Shown here: positions 44,812 through 53,446 of the stretch, one piece after another
Numbering within the stretch: the stretch's first letter is position 1
Layout: every line of letters starts with the position of its first letter
Assembly (NCBI RefSeq): GCF_028288225.1
Contig: NZ_JAQBOC010000018.1
Coordinates: 1-64,000, forward strand
Length of the DNA: 64,000 bases
Origin: Mucilaginibacter sp.
GTDB taxonomy: Bacteria > Bacteroidota > Bacteroidia > Sphingobacteriales > Sphingobacteriaceae
Direction of reading: 5' to 3'
Program-made: the position numbers and the translations under genes
The notes under the pieces: generated by a model
Seen by the model: only the letters and a program-made list of their open reading frames with translations
Told to the model about the DNA's origin: nothing
The model's database searches: none

Positions 44812-45429
44812 ATGAACTTTTCATCAAGGTTGCTGGAAGATGCTGTAGCTGAATTTGCGAAACTGCCGGGGATAGGCCAAAAAACTGCTTTACGGTTGGT
44901 TTTGCACTTGCTTAACCAGGATAAGAGTGACGTAGAAAAGTTTAGTGCGACTATAAGCAAGCTGCGTAACGAGATCCAGTTTTGCAGGGTTTGTTTAAAT
45001 ATTTCCGATCATCCCGTCTGCCAGATCTGCTCTTCCCCAAAACGGGATCATAACCTCATATGTGTAGTCGAAGATACCCGTGATGTTATGGCTATTGAAA
45101 ATACCAACCAGTATAATGGTGTATACCATGTATTGGGTGGCTTAATATCGCCAATGGATGGCGTCGGACCGGCAGACCTTGAAGTAGATTCATTACTTGA
45201 ACGCTTAAAAGAAAATGACGTAAAAGAGATCATTTTTGCCCTTAGCGCTACAATGGAGGGCGATACCACTATTTTTTATTTAGATAAACGTTTAAAATCT
45301 TTTGATATAACCATCTCAACCATAGCTCGTGGCATAGCTTTTGGTGGTGAATTAGAGTACGTAGATGAAATTACCTTGGGCAGATCCATTGTAACACGCA
45401 TTCCGTATGTTAATTCATTGTCAAAGTAA
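44812..45429 (+). CDS. recR: Recombination protein RecR
   Basis: A 205-residue RecR. The helix-hairpin-helix FAKLPGIGQKTALRLVLHLL, the zinc finger CRVCLNISDHPVCQIC, and the TOPRIM part (ICVVEDTRDVMAIENTNQYN, YHVLGGLISPMDGVGP) are complete. RecR works with RecO and RecF to load RecA at gaps. ATG 44812 is chosen; the upstream frame reads through the TCCGGAAGTCC repeat. The next gene starts two bases after the stop. Confidence 0.94.
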   Translation: MNFSSRLLEDAVAEFAKLPGIGQKTALRLVLHLLNQDKSDVEKFSATISKLRNEIQFCRVCLNISDHPVCQICSSPKRDHNLICVVEDTRDVMAIENTNQYNGVYHVLGGLISPMDGVGPADLEVDSLLERLKENDVKEIIFALSATMEGDTTIFYLDKRLKSFDITISTIARGIAFGGELEYVDEITLGRSIVTRIPYVNSLSK

Positions 45430-45431
45430 AT

Positions 45432-46265
45432 ATGAAGCTATCAATAATCGTTGTTAACCGTAACACTTGTATATTGCTAAAGCAAGCAATATATTCTTTA
45501 ATTGATGCTTGTAAAAGCATTGATTATGAATTACTTATAGTCGACAATGCATCTACTGATCATTCATTACAAATGCTTGAGAATAATTTTCCAGATATAA
45601 ATGTTATTGCAAATGACGCCAACCTGGGAATAGCAAAGGCAAACAATCAGGCTATAAAACAGAGTACAGGTGAGTATGTTTTACTGGTCAGTCCGGATAC
45701 AATAACCATCAAAGATTCAATTGAAAAGATGATTGATTTTATGGACGGGCATGCTGATGCAGGTGGCACAGGTATAAGAATGCTTAGTCCGCAGGGTCGT
45801 TTTTTACCGGAGTCTATCCACGGTTTAACAAAAACATGGGGCGCATTTTTAAAACTTATCGGCTTTGCCAGGCATCTTTCTAAAACCCGTTTATATGATC
45901 GCAACCGTAAAGACTGGGTTGAAGAGTTCCAGGTGGCCGAGGTTGATATATTGAATGGCGCTTGCATGATGTTGCGCAGCTCGGCATTAAATGAAACCGG
46001 GATGTTTGATGAGCGCTTCTTTATGTACGGAGCTGATATTGACCTTTCATACAGGTTAAGGTTGGCTGGCTTTAAAAATTACTATTATCCAAAAACATAT
46101 ATCATCAATTTCGAAAACCATCATTTGGCCAAATTTAGCTGGAACTACATTAAGTATTTTTATGGCGCTATGTTTATATTCGCCGTCAAATATTTAATAA
46201 AAATGCCTGACATTAATTTGAAGGGCATACCGCAGTTATTCCCTTCAAATTATGAGGTTAAATAA
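45432..46265 (+). CDS. Family 2 glycosyltransferase
   Basis: A 277-residue GT-A enzyme. LSIIVVNRNTCILL, IVDNASTDHSLQMLE and ANLGIAKANNQAI are the nucleotide-binding part, EYVLLVSPDTI holds the metal site, and NGACMMLRSSALNETGMFDE with MYGADIDLSYRL marks the rhamnosyltransferase-like subgroup. It probably adds a sugar in surface polysaccharide synthesis. The two-base spacing to recR suggests shared transcription, without a functional link. Confidence 0.88.
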   Translation: MKLSIIVVNRNTCILLKQAIYSLIDACKSIDYELLIVDNASTDHSLQMLENNFPDINVIANDANLGIAKANNQAIKQSTGEYVLLVSPDTITIKDSIEKMIDFMDGHADAGGTGIRMLSPQGRFLPESIHGLTKTWGAFLKLIGFARHLSKTRLYDRNRKDWVEEFQVAEVDILNGACMMLRSSALNETGMFDERFFMYGADIDLSYRLRLAGFKNYYYPKTYIINFENHHLAKFSWNYIKYFYGAMFIFAVKYLIKMPDINLKGIPQLFPSNYEVK

Positions 46266-46366
46266 AAAGTTTAACCACTTCTATCATCATAATTACTAAA
46301 TTTTATTAATTAACATTGATGATTAAGTTATACAATCAAAAAAAATAAAATTCTTAAATTTGAGGC

Positions 46367-46585
46367 ATGAAATTAGCGCTTCAATATTTGAGTGATGTAA
46401 ATGGCAACCCAAAAGCCGTCCAATTATCATTAACTGATTGGGAAAAGGTTTTGGCTAAACTTAAAAAGTACGAACAGACATTAAAAATCAAATCGGACTT
46501 AACAGAAGCTTTTAACCAGGTAGCTTTATTGAAAAATTCCAAAGAAAAAAAGCAAACCCTAACTGATTTTCTTAATGAGCTTTAG
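46367..46585 (+). CDS. Antitoxin of a RelE-type pair (putative)
   Basis: A 72-residue small protein. The N-terminal part (YLSDVNGNPKAVQLSLTDW) followed by a helix of charged residues resembles Phd/ RelB-like antitoxins of Bacteroidetes. The reading frame overlaps the toxin gene by 11 bases, as in many type II systems. The role rests mainly on its partner. Confidence 0.65.
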   Translation: MKLALQYLSDVNGNPKAVQLSLTDWEKVLAKLKKYEQTLKIKSDLTEAFNQVALLKNSKEKKQTLTDFLNEL

Positions 46586-46910
46586 CATTATCCCCACAGA
46601 TAAATTTAAAAAAGAAGCTAAAAGACTTATTAAAAAATACCCTTCCCTTAAAAGTGAGCTCGTTGACCTCAACATTTATTTAGCAAATGATCCTACATCT
46701 GGGACATCATTAGGCAATAATACTTATAAAATTAGAGTTGCAATAAAGAGTAAAGGAGCAGGTAAAAGTGGCGGAGCCCGAGTTATAACGTATCTTTTAT
46801 CTAAAAACAAGGAGGTTTATTTGTTAACCATTTACGATAAAGGTGAGCTTGACTCTATTGACGATAAAGCTATTAAAAGCATCATAAAGCACTTAGACAC
46901 AGGCAAATAA
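46575..46910 (+). CDS. RelE/ParE-superfamily toxin (putative)
   Basis: A 111-residue basic protein: KFKKEAKRLIKKYPSLKSEL, NNTYKIRVAIKSKGAGKSGG and EVYLLTIYDKGELDSI. These match the RelE/HigB-like mRNA-interferase fold of Bacteroidetes, with the basic helix and the central RVAI strand. The catalytic residues cannot be assigned by eye. It is co-transcribed with the antitoxin (overlap) and would be bound by it. Confidence 0.72.
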   Translation: MSFSIIPTDKFKKEAKRLIKKYPSLKSELVDLNIYLANDPTSGTSLGNNTYKIRVAIKSKGAGKSGGARVITYLLSKNKEVYLLTIYDKGELDSIDDKAIKSIIKHLDTGK

Positions 46911-46924
46911 TACTTCATCAATTC

Positions 46925-47740
46925 ATGAACTTAACCAATAAAATAGTAATAATTACCGGCGCTTCTTCAGGAATAGGCAAATCTCTTGCCATAGAATTTG
47001 CCAAACGCGGTGCAAACCTTGTTTTGGGTGCAAGGCATTTTGTTAATTTATGCACAATTACACAACAGCTCGAGCAGCAATACAAAATAAAAGCTGTAGC
47101 TGTGCAATGCGATGTAACCATTGAAGGAGATTGTGAGCTTTTGATTAAGCAGGCCCTTGTTACTTTTGATAAAATAGATATACTGGTAAACAACGCAGGG
47201 ATCTCAATGCGGGCATTATTTAAGGATACTGATGTTAAAGTTCTAAAATCGGTAATGGATGTAAACTTTTGGGGTACAGTTTATTGTACCAAATATGCGT
47301 TACCAGAGATCTTAAAAACCAAAGGCAGTATTGTTGGCGTATCATCAATAGCGGGCTACAAAGGCTTACCCGGACGCTCAGGTTATTCGGCCTCAAAATT
47401 TGCCATGAATGGATTTTTAGATGCTTTACGGGTTGAGAACTTAAAAACAGGTATCCACATATTAACTGCATGTCCGGGTTTTACGGCATCAAACATCCGC
47501 AATACGGCTTTGGATAAAGAAGGTAATGAACAGCGGGAAAGCACATTAAACGAAGAAAGTATGATGACCAGCGATGAAGTTGCTAAAATTATTGCTAATG
47601 GTGTTGAAAGCCGGTCAAGAACGCTGATAATGACCGGGCAAGGAAAATTAACAGTATTGATAGGCAAATTTTTTCCTAAGCTACTGGATAAGCTGGTTTA
47701 TAATACTTTGGCGAAAGAAAGAAATTCGTTGCTTAGATAG
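46925..47740 (+). CDS. SDR-family oxidoreductase
   Basis: A 271-residue short-chain dehydrogenase. Cofactor loop TGASSGIGKSLAIEFA, then NNAGIS, and the catalytic SS...YSASKFAMNGF (Ser, Tyr, Lys). The R in LVLGARH suggests NADP preference. This subgroup (DltE-like/ COG0300) often has unknown substrate. It starts 14 bases after the toxin stop. Confidence 0.85.
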   Translation: MNLTNKIVIITGASSGIGKSLAIEFAKRGANLVLGARHFVNLCTITQQLEQQYKIKAVAVQCDVTIEGDCELLIKQALVTFDKIDILVNNAGISMRALFKDTDVKVLKSVMDVNFWGTVYCTKYALPEILKTKGSIVGVSSIAGYKGLPGRSGYSASKFAMNGFLDALRVENLKTGIHILTACPGFTASNIRNTALDKEGNEQRESTLNEESMMTSDEVAKIIANGVESRSRTLIMTGQGKLTVLIGKFFPKLLDKLVYNTLAKERNSLLR

Positions 47741-47763
47741 AAGCATCTGCTAAACCTAATGGT

Positions 47764-48729
47764 TTATTCCACCCCAACCTTTTCCAAATCAAATGGCACA
47801 TGCTCACTTATCTTGCTGATATCTAAAACTATCCGGCCGGTTTCATCACGGTCGAAAACAGGTTTAAATTTAGCACCCCAAATAATTTCATGAGCCTGGT
47901 ATTGTGTTCGTGAATGAACTGTTTGTGAAAAGGTATCATCAAACGCCCTTAAAAGAATAGCAAATCCTGCTTCTGATTTAATAAGCTCATCCTTCGTCAT
48001 GTCAATAAGTGGGCTATTTTCATCAAGCGGGTGCACAATTGTCCAGTTTAATGTTAACACGCTCACCTTGCGGCGTTCAAGTTCAAGGGGATAAAACCGG
48101 CGTACTGTTTTTCCATCCACGGTTTCATTGTATGAAAATATGATCTCAATTTCAAGGTCGATCAGCATATTTCTTCGCAGGTTGGCCAAACGGAACATCA
48201 CACCCCGGCCTGTATCCATGTAAGGCGCTACCAATATGTTTTTACTATATATAATTTGTGCCGATGGCCTCGAAAATCGCCCGTACAACAAGCCGGTTGC
48301 CAATGCAAATGCCAGTAGCCCCATCATTGACTCTAATGCAGCCACACTGTTTGTTGTCATCCCCCTTGGACTAATATGCCCGTAGCCTACAGTTGACATG
48401 GTTTGTGCCGAAAAAAAGAAGGCATCCATAAAATGATCGAACCTGGTATTTCCTGATGTTCCATCCAGGCTATGGGGGCCTATTGAAGTATAGATAAATG
48501 CAAATATTATATTGACAATTAAATAGCTGCTTAAAACAACCAACCAGAATTTTGTCCAGCTCATTGTAATTAGTGTATGGTAACTATTAGCTGTATTAAA
48601 AAATGACAGCCCTACACGTTTTACGTTGGGCGACCCGTCTTTATTCATTAAAGGCTGGTTTTTCATAACCGGCTGTGGACCAAAGCCTAGATCATCTTCA
48701 GGGTTTATTTTTCGTTTTTGGATAGCCAT
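47764..48729 (-). CDS. Inward-rectifier K+ channel (KirBac type)
   Basis: A 321-residue bacterial Kir channel. TM1 KFWLVVLSSYLIVNIIFAF, then the pore helix and filter SAQTMSTVGYGHISP, then TM2 SMMGLLAFALATGLLYGRF. The C-terminal half is the cytoplasmic Kir beta-sandwich (NILVAPYMDTGRGVMFRLAN). It conducts K+ and is likely gated by lipid or pH. ATG 48729 is the likely start; the frame is open 13 codons further. It is divergent from the trp leader, with 83 bases between the starts. Confidence 0.92.
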   Translation of the reverse strand: MAIQKRKINPEDDLGFGPQPVMKNQPLMNKDGSPNVKRVGLSFFNTANSYHTLITMSWTKFWLVVLSSYLIVNIIFAFIYTSIGPHSLDGTSGNTRFDHFMDAFFFSAQTMSTVGYGHISPRGMTTNSVAALESMMGLLAFALATGLLYGRFSRPSAQIIYSKNILVAPYMDTGRGVMFRLANLRRNMLIDLEIEIIFSYNETVDGKTVRRFYPLELERRKVSVLTLNWTIVHPLDENSPLIDMTKDELIKSEAGFAILLRAFDDTFSQTVHSRTQYQAHEIIWGAKFKPVFDRDETGRIVLDISKISEHVPFDLEKVGVE

Positions 48730-48772
48730 AATCAGATACATTAGCTTTATGCTTTGTAAAAATATCATTCTG

Positions 48773-48804
48773 CTTGCTTTTAGTAAAAACTATTTCCATA
48801 TTTG
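48773..48804 (+). promoter_or_regulatory. Candidate trp promoter
   Basis: CTTG (48773-48776) and CATATTTG (48797-48804) are separated by 20 bases, close to the Bacteroidetes -33 TTTG / -7 TAnnTTTG consensus with one mismatch in each box. It would start transcription near 48810, almost at the leader ATG, so the leader peptide would be nearly leaderless. An earlier promoter is not excluded. Confidence 0.4.
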
Positions 48805-48812
48805 TGGCACAA

Positions 48813-48860
48813 ATGATAATAAAAGCAATAAACAATAATTGGTGGTGGCTTAACGAGTAA
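48813..48860 (+). CDS. trpL: trp leader peptide with three consecutive Trp codons
   Basis: A 15-codon frame reads MIIKAINNNWWWLNE and stops at TAA. The TGG TGG TGG run is at 48840-48848. Three tandem Trp codons in so short a peptide directly upstream of trpD are the hallmark of ribosome-mediated attenuation. It is followed by a terminator at 48901-48931. The peptide itself probably has no job beyond sensing charged tRNA-Trp. The gene symbol is assigned by analogy with the enterobacterial leader; sequence identity with that is not implied. Confidence 0.8.
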   Translation: MIIKAINNNWWWLNE

Positions 48861-48931
48861 TCGTAAGGCAATTCCATTTATGTTTTTTCAAAATATTCAG
48901 AAGGGTTGCCATAATGGCAACCCTTTTTTTT
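48847..48931 (+). promoter_or_regulatory. trp attenuator: pause hairpin, antiterminator and terminator
   Basis: Three alternative pairings are visible. Pause hairpin: GGCTTAACGA (48847-48856, starting in the last Trp codon) with TCGTAAGGC (48861-48869), with bulges. Antiterminator: GGCAATTCC (48867-48875) with GGGTTGCC (48903-48910), one bulge. Terminator: AAGGGTTGCC (48901-48910) with GGCAACCCTT (48916-48925), a perfect 10-bp stem, followed by T through 48931. A ribosome stalled on the Trp codons would block the pause hairpin, free GGCAATTCC to pair with the terminator's left arm, and let transcription reach trpD. With ample Trp-tRNA the terminator forms. Confidence 0.78.
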
Positions 48932-48932
48932 G

Positions 48933-49010
48933 CCCCCCGGCCCCCTAAAGGGGGAGTTATTTGGAGGGTGAAATAGTAAACAATAAATAACCATTAAAAT
49001 CCCCCTTTAG
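48933..49010. repeat. CCCCCTAAAGGGGG inverted repeat before trpD
   Basis: CCCCCTAAAGGGGG (about 48941-48954) and CCCCCTTTAGGGG (about 49003-49015) can pair with themselves or with each other. This wording is common between genes in the group. It sits between the attenuator and the trpD start and might shelter the ribosome site. Confidence 0.5.
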
Positions 49011-49023
49011 GGGTTAGGGGCTT

Positions 49024-50013
49024 ATGAAGCAGATATTAAATCACCTTTTTGAACACAAAACATTTACCCGTGAGCAGTCAAAAGAAATTTTGACTGCTAT
49101 TGCACAGGGTAAATACAACAATTCGCAAATGGCAGCCTTTATGACGGCCTATTGCATGCGCAGCATTACCGTTAATGAGCTGGAAGGTTTTCGCGATGCT
49201 ATGCTTGAGCTTTGCCTGCCTATTGACCTTGAAACTGACCAGGTAATTGATCTGTGTGGTACTGGTGGTGATGGTAAGGATACTTTTAATATTTCAACAC
49301 TTGCCTCCTTTGTTGTTGCGGGAGCCGGTTATAAAGTTGCCAAGCATGGTAATTATGGCGTTTCATCTGGTTGCGGGTCATCAAATGTGATGGAATTTTT
49401 AGGTTGTACATTTACCAATGATACTAATAAGCTAAAAACAAATATAGACGAGGCGAATATTTGCTTTTTACACGCACCCCTTTTTCACCCTGCCATGAAA
49501 ACCGTTGCACCAATCCGCAGGGAGCTCGGGGTAAAAACATTTTTTAACATGTTAGGTCCATTAGTTAATCCGGCAAAACCAAAAAATCAATTGGTAGGTG
49601 TTTTTAATTTAGAGCTTGCCCGGGTTTATGCCTATCTGTATCAAAAATCGGATATTAAATACACTATAGTAAATGCACTGGAGGGTTATGATGAAGTGTC
49701 ATTAACCTGCGATTTTAAAACATTTTCGGGCGCTGGCGAAAAGATAAACAGTATTGAAAGTATGGGCTTTGAAAAACTTGACCCTAAAGATATTTTAGGA
49801 GGAAGTACGATCAGTGAATCGGCAGATATTTTTGTTGAAGTACTTAATAACCGCGCTACTGCAGCACAAAGCAATGTGGTTTTATGCAATGCGGCGTTGG
49901 CTATCAGCACAATAAATCCTCAAAAAAGCTTTGCTGATTGTTTTTATGAAGCAGAAGAATCACTGATCACCAAAAAAGCTTTGAAAAGCTTTGAAACATT
50001 AGTTGCTAACTGA
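49024..50013 (+). CDS. trpD: Anthranilate phosphoribosyltransferase
   Basis: A 329-residue TrpD, transferring phosphoribosyl from PRPP to anthranilate. LCGTGGDGKDTFNISTLAS is the PRPP loop, AKHGNYGVSSGCGSSN the next conserved block, and RRELGVKTFFNMLGPLVNP the anthranilate side. It is the first structural gene after the trp attenuator. The next gene starts one base after its stop. TrpG is not fused to it. Confidence 0.95.
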   Translation: MKQILNHLFEHKTFTREQSKEILTAIAQGKYNNSQMAAFMTAYCMRSITVNELEGFRDAMLELCLPIDLETDQVIDLCGTGGDGKDTFNISTLASFVVAGAGYKVAKHGNYGVSSGCGSSNVMEFLGCTFTNDTNKLKTNIDEANICFLHAPLFHPAMKTVAPIRRELGVKTFFNMLGPLVNPAKPKNQLVGVFNLELARVYAYLYQKSDIKYTIVNALEGYDEVSLTCDFKTFSGAGEKINSIESMGFEKLDPKDILGGSTISESADIFVEVLNNRATAAQSNVVLCNAALAISTINPQKSFADCFYEAEESLITKKALKSFETLVAN

Positions 50014-50014
50014 G

Positions 50015-50641
50015 ATGAAGATAAAAGTTTGCGGTTTAAGAGATCCTGAAAATATAAAAGCTGTTGCAGCTTTAGAACCTGATTATGTAGGTTTTATATT
50101 TTATAACGGATCACCAAGGTTTATTGACGAATTGCAGGTTGAGGTTCTCGCGAATATTCCGGATACTATTAATAAAACCGCTGTTTTTGTAAATGAAAAC
50201 GCCGAAACCATTAATAAACTGATTGATAAATATGATTTTGATTTTATACAGCTGCATGGAAATGAGAACCCGGACTTCTGCAATTCATTCAGAGACAAAG
50301 CAATAGTGATCAAAGCATTTGGAATAAATAATGATTTTGATTTTGAGCAGCTAAAAGCGTACAAAAAGAAAGTAGACTTGTTTTTATTTGATACTAAAAC
50401 GGAAAGTCATGGCGGCTCCGGACAAACATTTGACTGGGACATCCTTGATAAATATGATTTAGAGATCCCTTTCTTTTTAAGCGGAGGAATAAGTCCTGAT
50501 AATATAGAAGAAGTAAAATACATCAATCATCCTCAATTTTACGGTGTTGATCTTAATAGTAAGTTTGAGATTTCGCCGGGACTAAAGAGCATTGAAAAAT
50601 TAGAAAAAGCATTTACTATTATTAAACAAAGCATAGAGTAA
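50015..50641 (+). CDS. trpF: Phosphoribosylanthranilate isomerase
   Basis: A 208-residue TIM barrel. [19 protein letters not shown] is the standard start, [13 protein letters not shown] the second strand, [12 protein letters not shown] the third, and [16 protein letters not shown] plus [15 protein letters not shown] the phosphate-binding end. It is one base from trpD and overlaps trpB by one base. ATG 50015 is used; an earlier in-frame start would overlap trpD. Confidence 0.94.
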   Translation: MKIKVCGLRDPENIKAVAALEPDYVGFIFYNGSPRFIDELQVEVLANIPDTINKTAVFVNENAETINKLIDKYDFDFIQLHGNENPDFCNSFRDKAIVIKAFGINNDFDFEQLKAYKKKVDLFLFDTKTESHGGSGQTFDWDILDKYDLEIPFFLSGGISPDNIEEVKYINHPQFYGVDLNSKFEISPGLKSIEKLEKAFTIIKQSIE

Positions 50642-51822
50642 TGAAATACGGAGTTAATGAACAAGGGTATTACGGTGATTTTGGTGGAGCTTATATCCCC
50701 GAAATGCTGTATCCTAATGTGGAAGAATTACGCCAGCAATATTTAACTATCATTAATGATGATTCATTTAAGGCGGAATTCGACCAGCTTTTAAAAGATT
50801 ATGTAGGGCGCCCGTCGCCTTTGTATTATGCTAAAAGATACTCTGAAAAATATGGCGCCAATATATTTTTCAAACGGGAGGATCTGAACCATACCGGCTC
50901 GCATAAAATAAATAATGCTATCGGACAAATTCTTTTGGCAAAGCGCCTGGGTAAAAAGCGCATAATCGCCGAAACCGGTGCCGGTCAGCACGGCGTTGCA
51001 ACTGCTACCGTTTGTGCCCTTATGGGGATTGAATGTGTAGTTTATATGGGCGAGATAGATATGGCACGGCAGGCACCCAATGTTTCGCGCATGAAGATGC
51101 TGGGGGCCAAGGTTGTTCCGGCTATATCAGGCAGTAAAACATTAAAAGATGCCACCAATGAGGCCCTGCGCGATTGGATAGGCAACCCGGTTGATACACA
51201 TTACATCATAGGTTCTGTGGTTGGACCCTATCCATATCCTGACATGGTTGCACGCTTTCAGTCAATCATCTCTTTAGAAACCAAAAAACAGTTGCTTGAG
51301 CATACAGGTAAGGAATTACCGGAATATGTAATGGCATGTGTTGGCGGCGGCAGTAATGCAATGGGCATGTTCTATCACTTTTTGGATGACGAATCAGTAA
51401 AGCTGGTAGCCGTTGAAGCAGCCGGCAAAGGAGTAGATAGCGGTCATTCTGCGGCAACTACTTTCCTTGGTCGCGAAGGGGTTTTACATGGCAGCCGTAC
51501 CATATTGATGCAAACCGATGACGGGCAGGTGGTTGAGCCCTATTCCATTTCAGCCGGACTTGATTATCCGGGAATAGGCCCGCAACACGCCCATTTATTT
51601 AAAATTAACCGGGCACAGTATGTAAGTGTTACCGATGACGAAGCCTTACAGGCAGGCTTACTTTGCTGCCAGCTGGAAGGCATTATCCCAGCTATTGAAA
51701 CGGCACATGCACTTGCCCAGCTTGAAAAAATGGAGTTTAACCCAACTGACAATATAGTGATCTGTATTTCGGGCCGTGGGGATAAAGATTTGGATACGTA
51801 TATTAAATATTTCAATTTCTGA
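50641..51822 (+). CDS. trpB: Tryptophan synthase beta chain
   Basis: A 393-residue PLP enzyme that joins indole and serine. [17 protein letters not shown] and [18 protein letters not shown] begin it, [19 protein letters not shown] holds the PLP lysine, [17 protein letters not shown] follows, and [16 protein letters not shown] is the phosphate loop. The length is standard. The 110-base gap to trpA contains an inverted repeat. Confidence 0.96.
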   Translation: MKYGVNEQGYYGDFGGAYIPEMLYPNVEELRQQYLTIINDDSFKAEFDQLLKDYVGRPSPLYYAKRYSEKYGANIFFKREDLNHTGSHKINNAIGQILLAKRLGKKRIIAETGAGQHGVATATVCALMGIECVVYMGEIDMARQAPNVSRMKMLGAKVVPAISGSKTLKDATNEALRDWIGNPVDTHYIIGSVVGPYPYPDMVARFQSIISLETKKQLLEHTGKELPEYVMACVGGGSNAMGMFYHFLDDESVKLVAVEAAGKGVDSGHSAATTFLGREGVLHGSRTILMQTDDGQVVEPYSISAGLDYPGIGPQHAHLFKINRAQYVSVTDDEALQAGLLCCQLEGIIPAIETAHALAQLEKMEFNPTDNIVICISGRGDKDLDTYIKYFNF

Positions 51823-51919
51823 ATCAGAATTCACTGAATTTAAGAATTTCCAAGATGCAATCGATGTTTAACACCAGACAATTTTGTTAATTCTAAAATC
51901 CTGTAAATTCTGATTCAGA
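51821..51919. repeat. Inverted repeat in the trpB-trpA gap
   Basis: CTGAATCAGAATT (51821-51833) pairs with AATTCTGATTCAG (51907-51919). The 3' side also contains AAATCCTGTAAATTCTGATT, sharing words with the hairpin at 12540. A repeat has probably inserted in the operon, and the left arm overlaps the trpB stop. It may lower read-through to trpA. Confidence 0.65.
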
Positions 51920-51932
51920 CAACTATAAAAAC

Positions 51933-52703
51933 ATGAACCGCCTTAATCAACTTTTCAATACAAAAAAGGATAATCTGTTATCCATCTACTATACAGCAGG
52001 TTACCCTGAACTGAACACTACTCTTGATATTGCCGAAGCTTTAGAAAAGGCCGGGGTTGATTTCCTGGAGGTGGGTTTCCCCTACTCTGATCCCGTAGCT
52101 GATGGCCCTACCATTCAACACAGCTCAGAAAAAGCTTTGGAAAACGGCATGACGCTTAATTTATTGTTTGAGCAATTGGCTGATCTGCGGAAACGGGTAA
52201 CTATCCCTATCCTGTTAATGGGCTATGCCAATCCAATGATCCAGTATGGTGTTGAGCGTTTTTGCAAAAAGGCAGCAGAAGTTGGTGTTGATGGCGTTAT
52301 TGTACCTGATTTGCCAATGTATGAGTATGAAACCTTATATGCTGATTATTTTAAAACCAATAACCTGAGCAACATTTTCCTGGTAACACCGCAAACATCC
52401 GAAGAGCGCATCCGCAAGATTGACGAATTGAGCAATAGCTTTATTTATTTACTTTCTTCGTCATCCATAACCGGCGGGAATTTACAGGTGTCTGTAAATA
52501 TCGAAGACTACTATAAACGAATTAAGGCGATGCAGCTAAAGAATCCGGCTATAATAGGTTTTGGGATCTCAGATAACAGATCATTTAACAAAGCCTGTGA
52601 ATATGCGGCAGGAGCTATTGTGGGCAGTGCTTTTGTTAAGTTATTGGGGGCGGAAGAGTATTTGGGTAAAATAGCAGGTTTTGTTAAGGAAATCAGGCCT
52701 TAA
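51933..52703 (+). CDS. trpA: Tryptophan synthase alpha chain
   Basis: A 256-residue TIM barrel that splits indole-3-glycerol phosphate. YYTAGYPELNTTLDI, FLEVGFPYSDPVADGPTIQ, with the catalytic Glu and Asp in this type of motif, and GFGISDNRSFNKAC are typical. The gap to trpB is unusually long for Trp operons. trpA stops three bases before the end of the convergent tsaC-like gene. Confidence 0.95.
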   Translation: MNRLNQLFNTKKDNLLSIYYTAGYPELNTTLDIAEALEKAGVDFLEVGFPYSDPVADGPTIQHSSEKALENGMTLNLLFEQLADLRKRVTIPILLMGYANPMIQYGVERFCKKAAEVGVDGVIVPDLPMYEYETLYADYFKTNNLSNIFLVTPQTSEERIRKIDELSNSFIYLLSSSSITGGNLQVSVNIEDYYKRIKAMQLKNPAIIGFGISDNRSFNKACEYAAGAIVGSAFVKLLGAEEYLGKIAGFVKEIRP

Positions 52704-52706
52704 TGA

Positions 52707-53327
52707 TTATAAATACATCTCCAACTCACCTTTACCCTCACGGATAACTTCAAAGTCGCCGCCGGTACAATCCACTACGGTTGACGGGATATTTTCGCCA
52801 TAACCGCCGTCTATAACCAGGTCTACAAGGTCTTCATACTTTTCGTGGATCAATTCTGGATCTGTTGAGTATTCGATGATCTCGTCATCATCTTTTATAG
52901 AGGTTGACAGGATGGGATTGCCCAACTGCTTTACTATCTCCCTGGCGATATCATTATCGGGCACCCTGATGCCTACTGTTTTTTTATTGGAACTTAGCAG
53001 TTTGGGCACATTATGATTGGCGTTAAATATAAAAGTAAACGGACCCGGCAATGCCTTTTTTAATACCCTGAAGGTGGTATTGTCAATCGGTTTGATATAA
53101 TCAGATATATGGCTCAGATCGTAGCAAATAAAAGAAAAATTAGCCTTATCTGGCTTAATATTCCTGATTTTACAGATGGCTTCAACTGCTTTATGGTTAG
53201 TAATATCACAACCCAACCCATAAACAGTATCGGTAGGATAAATGATAAGACCGCCTTTACGCAGCACATCCACAACTTGCTCAATTGCTTTTGGATTAGG
53301 GTTTTCGGGGTAGATTTTAATTAACAT
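52707..53327 (-). CDS. Threonylcarbamoyl-AMP synthase family protein (YrdC/Sua5)
   Basis: A 206-residue YrdC-fold protein: [45 protein letters not shown] and [20 protein letters not shown]. These make threonylcarbamoyl-AMP for the t6A modification of tRNAs. It lacks the Sua5 C-terminal domain and so is a short TsaC/YciO type; YciO-like members may do another job, so no symbol is assigned. Confidence 0.85.
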   Translation of the reverse strand: MLIKIYPENPNPKAIEQVVDVLRKGGLIIYPTDTVYGLGCDITNHKAVEAICKIRNIKPDKANFSFICYDLSHISDYIKPIDNTTFRVLKKALPGPFTFIFNANHNVPKLLSSNKKTVGIRVPDNDIAREIVKQLGNPILSTSIKDDDEIIEYSTDPELIHEKYEDLVDLVIDGGYGENIPSTVVDCTGGDFEVIREGKGELEMYL

Positions 53328-53366
53328 AATGATTTACAAATATATTCTGTAAAAGCTTACAAAGCA

Positions 53367-53396
53367 AAAAGCCATTCGCTTTAACAAATGGCTTTT
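53367..53396 (-). terminator. Terminator of yceI-type gene
   Basis: AAAAGCCATT (53367-53376) pairs with AATGGCTTTT (53387-53396). On the minus strand it lies downstream of the YceI gene and upstream of the tsaC-like gene. Both arms end in runs of A/T, so it can act on either strand. Confidence 0.65.
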
Positions 53397-53446
53397 ATAT
53401 CCAGGTCGACTTATCAACCTAATAAACTTATTCTAACTCAATCAAC

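Noticed and set aside
48901-48931. The trp terminator read as a plain terminator of the Kir gene
   Set aside because: The Kir gene is transcribed away from it; the T-run lies on the plus strand and it follows the Trp-codon leader, so attenuation is the better reading.
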